53,557 nucleotides of DNA from Candidatus Aquidulcis sp. GTDB lineage: Bacteria; Chloroflexota; Anaerolineae; UBA4142. A program made the position numbers and the translations under genes. Numbering within the stretch: the first letter of the stretch is position 1; each line of letters begins with the position of its first letter. The notes under the pieces are model-generated. The model did no database searches, was not told the DNA's origin, and saw only the letters and a list, made by a program, of their open reading frames with translations. Of this stretch, positions 50,751 through 53,557 are shown piece after piece. The stretch spans positions 1 through 53,557 of the forward strand of contig DYJA01000041.1 of assembly GCA_020723345.1 (NCBI GenBank), in the 5' to 3' direction.

Positions 50751-51245
50751 ATGCCAACCGAAGGCGCAACCGCGATTGTTTTCAACGTCGATCGTACGCG
50801 CGTCTTGATGGTCAAGCGCGAAGATTTCCGCGTCTGGGTCTTGCCAGGCGGCGGAATCGAACCAGGCGAAACGCGCGAACAAGCCGCGATGCGCGAGACG
50901 CGCGAAGAGACGGGGTACGAAATCGCGGTTGATCGTCTCGTCGGACGATACTGGCATCCGCAAACTCCGGGCGGTGGCAGCGTCCGATACTTGTTTGAAG
51001 GGCATGTCATCGGCGGCGCGGCGATTCAGAACGGACCCGAAACGCGTGGCGTTGATTTCTTTTTAATTGATGCGCTGCCAGCGCGCATGTTACCCTGGGT
51101 GAAGAAATTCATCGCGGATGCGTTGACCAATTCGCCGTCGATCATCGAGCGCACGTTGTATCTTCCAATGTGGATGGCAGTCGGAATTCGACTTGGGTAT
51201 GCTGCGCGAAATTTTCGGAAGCGTTATTTTCGAAAACAGAAATGA
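50751..51245 (+). CDS. NUDIX hydrolase
   Basis: 164 aa. The NUDIX box G-x5-E-x7-REUxEExGU is complete in GGGIEPGETREQAAMRETREETG. The N-terminal strand reads AIVFNVDRTRVLMVKRED. NUDIX enzymes cleave nucleoside diphosphates linked to another group; the substrate cannot be read from the box. A basic C-terminal tail (RNFRKRYFRKQK) is unusual. Stop overlaps the lysK ATG (ATGA). Confidence 0.87.
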   Translation: MPTEGATAIVFNVDRTRVLMVKREDFRVWVLPGGGIEPGETREQAAMRETREETGYEIAVDRLVGRYWHPQTPGGGSVRYLFEGHVIGGAAIQNGPETRGVDFFLIDALPARMLPWVKKFIADALTNSPSIIERTLYLPMWMAVGIRLGYAARNFRKRYFRKQK

Positions 51246-52285
51246 ATCCAACTGAACTTTTGCAAGGTCTCGTCCAAATCTATAGCCCTTCGATGCAAGA
51301 ACGCGCCGCGTCGGAGTACCTCGTCGCGCAGATGAACGCGCTCGGCTTGCGCGCGTTTGTGGACGACGCGGGAAACGCGGTCGGCATTCTTGGCGACGGC
51401 GCGCGCGATATCGTCCTGCTTGGGCACATTGACACGTTTCACGGCTACATCGAGCCGCGCATCGAGGACAACCAACTGTACGGGCGCGGCGCGGTGGACG
51501 CGAAAGGTTGCCTCGCGACATTTGTCTCCGCGTGTGCGCGCGTTGGCGCGCGGGAAGGCGTGCGTTTCATCGTCATCGGCGCGGTCGAAGAAGAGTGCTC
51601 GACATCGAAAGGCGCGCGCTACGCGCTGACGCAATACGCGCCGCAGTTTTGCATCATCGGCGAGCCGAGCGGCTGGGATCGCATCACGCTTGGTTACAAA
51701 GGGCGCGTGCTCGTCGAATACGAAATCGCGAAATCGGTGACGCACACCGCAAGCGGCGCGCGCGCGGCGGTCGAAGACGCGGTCGCGTTTTGGAATCGCG
51801 TCGCCGTGTTTGCCGCCGACTACAATCGCGACAAGCCACGCGTCTTCGATCAACTCGACGCGTCGCTGCGCGCGCTTAATTCCGATGACGATGGCTTTAC
51901 AGATCGCGCGAAAATGCGCGTCGCGTTGCGCGTGCCGACGGCGTTGGCGATTGCCGCTGTCGAAAAAGAAATCGCGCAATTCGTCGACGGCGCGAGCGTT
52001 ACGTTCTCGTCGGAGGAAGAACCCTTTCGCGCGGACAAGAACAACGCGCTCGTGCGCGCGTTCCTCAACGCGATTCGTGACGCGGGCGGCTCGCCCGCTT
52101 TTACGGTGAAAACGGGAACCGCCGATATGAACATCGTCGGTCCCGCGTGGGGTTGCCCGATTGTCGCGTACGGTCCCGGCGATTCCGCGCTCGATCACAC
52201 GCCGAACGAACATCTCGATCTCGCGGAGTACGCACGCGCGATTGACGTGCTGGCGCGGGTGTTGGCTGCCATCAGTATTCAGTAG
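51242..52285 (+). CDS. lysK: LysW-lysine/LysW-ornithine hydrolase (M20 family)
   Basis: 347 aa. ATG overlaps the NUDIX stop. Metal motifs are IVLLGHIDTFHG, YGRGAVDAKGCLATFVSA and GAVEEECSTSKGARY, followed by IIGEPSGWDRITLGYKG and KTGTADMNIVG, all LysK features. It frees lysine or ornithine from the LysW carrier. It completes, with lysY, lysZ and lysJ, the back half of the LysW route. The final residues SIQ are encoded by the start of a repeat array. Confidence 0.87.
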   Translation: MNPTELLQGLVQIYSPSMQERAASEYLVAQMNALGLRAFVDDAGNAVGILGDGARDIVLLGHIDTFHGYIEPRIEDNQLYGRGAVDAKGCLATFVSACARVGAREGVRFIVIGAVEEECSTSKGARYALTQYAPQFCIIGEPSGWDRITLGYKGRVLVEYEIAKSVTHTASGARAAVEDAVAFWNRVAVFAADYNRDKPRVFDQLDASLRALNSDDDGFTDRAKMRVALRVPTALAIAAVEKEIAQFVDGASVTFSSEEEPFRADKNNALVRAFLNAIRDAGGSPAFTVKTGTADMNIVGPAWGCPIVAYGPGDSALDHTPNEHLDLAEYARAIDVLARVLAAISIQ

Positions 52286-52352
52286 GCAGTGTTCAGTATT
52301 CAGTCAACCGAACACTGAAAACTGAATACTGAATACTGAATACTGAACACTG
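52272..52352. repeat. Heptamer hairpin array (TCAGTAT / ACTGAAT)
   Basis: TCAGTAT, TCAGTAG, GCAGTGT, TCAGTAT and TCAGTCA are followed by AACACTGAAA and then ACTGAAT three times and ACTGAAC. It begins inside the last codons of lysK and fills the gap to the HIT gene. Confidence 0.9.
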
Positions 52353-52370
52353 ATCCTGACCGGAGTTGCA

Positions 52371-52829
52371 ATGGAGCACATTGATTACAACTGTATCTTT
52401 TGCGCGATTGCGGCAAAGCGCGCGCCCGCTGCGATTGTGTACGAAAGTGCGGACGCGCTCGCGTTCCTCGACATTCATCCCGTTGTCGAGGGACACATGC
52501 TCGTCATTCCGAAAAAGCATTGTCGCAATCTTTTCGATCTGGACGACGAGAGCGGCAAAGCGGTGATGTGTGCGTCGCGCGTCGTCGCGCGCGCGCTGCG
52601 CGCCGCGTTCAACGCCGATGGCTTGACGGTTCTGCAATCGAACGAGCGCGCGGGCGGGCAGGCGGTGTTCCATTATCACGCGCACCTCGCGCCGCGTTTC
52701 ATCGGCGACGGCTTGATGTCGCGCGAAGGGCACGATCGCAAGATGCAGTGGCGGGCGCGCGGCAATCCGACGGCGGCTGAATTGGAACAGATCGCGCAAA
52801 AAATTCGCGCGCATGTCAAGGAAGAATGA
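52371..52829 (+). CDS. HIT-family protein
   Basis: 152 aa. ATG 52371 follows CCGGAG. It has the HIT start YNCIFCAIAAKRAPA with Cys pair, AFLDIHPVVEGHMLVIPKKH, and the catalytic triad HxHxH (residues 101, 103, 105) in VFHYHAHLAPRF. HIT proteins hydrolyse nucleoside phosphoramidates and dinucleotides such as AppppA. The 40-residue C-terminal helix is common. No clear link to neighbours. Confidence 0.9.
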   Translation: MEHIDYNCIFCAIAAKRAPAAIVYESADALAFLDIHPVVEGHMLVIPKKHCRNLFDLDDESGKAVMCASRVVARALRAAFNADGLTVLQSNERAGGQAVFHYHAHLAPRFIGDGLMSREGHDRKMQWRARGNPTAAELEQIAQKIRAHVKEE

Positions 52830-52833
52830 CCTT

Positions 52834-52913
52834 TGTCATTTCGAGGCGCGTTTTTCGCGCCGAGAAATCTCGTATGCGTGGCAAGGGGATTTCTTGCTGC
52901 GCTCGAAATGGCA
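52834..52913. repeat. Palindromic element (TGTCATTTCGAG ends)
   Basis: 80 bp bounded by TGTCATTTCGAG (52834-52845) and CTCGAAATGGCA (52902-52913), one mismatch. Inner GGCGCG/CGCGCC and GAGAAATCTC pairs add secondary stems. It lies between the HIT gene and the last gene. Confidence 0.85.
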
Positions 52914-52931
52914 AGTGGCAAAGGATGAGAA

Positions 52932-53557
52932 GTGGACGCGGACGATGTCGTCTTGGTGGCATTGCTGAACCAGCCGCGCGATTTGGAAATCGTCCGCGCG
53001 GAACGTTGGTACCGCATTCCGGCGAAGCACGCGCCCGCGCATTTGACGCAAACGCGCTACGTCGCGTTCTATTTGACGAAAGCGTTTGGTGAGACGCGGT
53101 GGACGATTCGCGAATACGCGCCCGTGCGCGGGCACGAACTGGTGCGCCGCCGCGATTTGTTTCCTGACGAAACGGATCATCCGCGCGCGAACGACGCGTA
53201 CTACAAATTGCAACTCGGCTCGCTGATCGAATTGCGGCATCCCATCGTCAGCCGCAGTGGTCGCCGTATTCTGTTCATTTGGACGACGGGCGATAAATTC
53301 TCGCGCGCGGTCGAGCTCAACGATCTGCTCGGCAAGAGCGCGGCAGACGATGCGCTGTGGGACGCGCTGAAGGAGTCGGGCATGCGCGCGGAGCGGCAAA
53401 TCGTCGTACGCGACAAACGCGCGCGCTATCGCGTCGATTTTTGGATTGCGTGTCGGCGCGGCAATGTGGCGGTCATCGTTTCCGACGCGCCGCGTAAGTT
53501 ACCTAAGCCTGTTTTCCGCACCTTAAAAATCGAATACCAGAGTGCCAGACGCGATTG
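52932..53557 (+). CDS. Open-ended gene with restriction-endonuclease-like C-terminus
   Basis: 208 codons from a GTG at 52932 to the window edge with no stop. The N-terminal part (VVLVALLNQPRDLEIVRAERWYRIP and QTRYVAFYLTKAFGETRWTIREYAPV) is not a family I can name. Near residues 155-180 ERQIVVRDKRARYRVDFWIACRRGN resembles a DUF559/Vsr-like nuclease strand pair with the Asp of a PD-(D/E)XK core. Function unknown. The start could lie elsewhere, as no strong ribosome binding site precedes it. Confidence 0.65.
   Translation, partial: MDADDVVLVALLNQPRDLEIVRAERWYRIPAKHAPAHLTQTRYVAFYLTKAFGETRWTIREYAPVRGHELVRRRDLFPDETDHPRANDAYYKLQLGSLIELRHPIVSRSGRRILFIWTTGDKFSRAVELNDLLGKSAADDALWDALKESGMRAERQIVVRDKRARYRVDFWIACRRGNVAVIVSDAPRKLPKPVFRTLKIEYQSARRD

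Noticed and set aside
3701-52352. CRISPR array
   Set aside because: Units are about 7-11 bp without unique spacers of 30 bp or so, and no cas genes are present.
1-53557. tRNA or rRNA genes
   Set aside because: Gaps between genes are short and filled with repeats; I saw no cloverleaf or conserved rRNA segment, though a dedicated search was not possible.

Overview
The window is a GC-rich, almost fully plus-strand-coded piece of a bacterial chromosome. It most likely comes from an uncultured Chloroflexota (Anaerolineae-like) organism. The grounds are two giant membrane proteins carrying the YYYFG motif of the DUF2298 (Chlor_Arch_YYY) family, an Agl23-type membrane glycosyltransferase, a LysW-type lysine/arginine gene set, and very frequent 7-bp tandem repeats. 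The taxonomic call is inference. No rRNA, tRNA or CRISPR was seen.

Layout. 1-3.7 kb: a gene tail, a Tat-type lipoprotein with a glycosidase-like barrel, a truncated dienelactone hydrolase copy, a RelE-type toxin-antitoxin pair, an intact dienelactone hydrolase, and a DUF4258/DUF2283 pair. 3.7-10.3 kb: a microcompartment vertex protein, a CoA-acylating aldehyde dehydrogenase, a membrane adenylate cyclase with GAF/PAS sensing, a GH1 glucosidase, and a class II aldolase with a possible encapsulation helix. 10.3-36.5 kb: a surface-glycan region with two flippase-like proteins, a CDP-paratose-epimerase-like enzyme, a GT4, a methyltransferase, GT39/DUF2298/Agl23-type giant membrane proteins, secreted proteins and an ECF sigma/anti-sigma pair. 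36.6-41.7 kb: sucC, an OLD-like ATPase, and two peptidases. 41.7-52.3 kb: lysY-lysZ-carA-carB-lysJ-lysK, interrupted by a GNAT, a minimal nucleotidyltransferase, a toxin-antitoxin pair and a NUDIX gene. 52.4 kb to the end: a HIT protein and an open-ended gene.

The most striking single locus is 18348-19100. It reads as one alkylmercury lyase (MerB-like) frame broken only by two TGA codons. They fall exactly where MerB has its two catalytic cysteines, and each is followed by a hairpin resembling a bacterial SECIS. I read it as a candidate double-selenocysteine MerB.

The second window-wide signal is a set of about twenty short-unit arrays, mostly 7-bp units. Many are followed by their own reverse complement, so the whole array can fold into a hairpin. 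They sit between genes, abut start codons, frame one gene, and lie in frame inside five coding regions. Longer palindromic elements starting GTCATTTCGAG or GTCATTGCGAG, and a 182-bp MITE-like insertion that splits a Uma2 gene, add to a picture of heavy small-repeat invasion.
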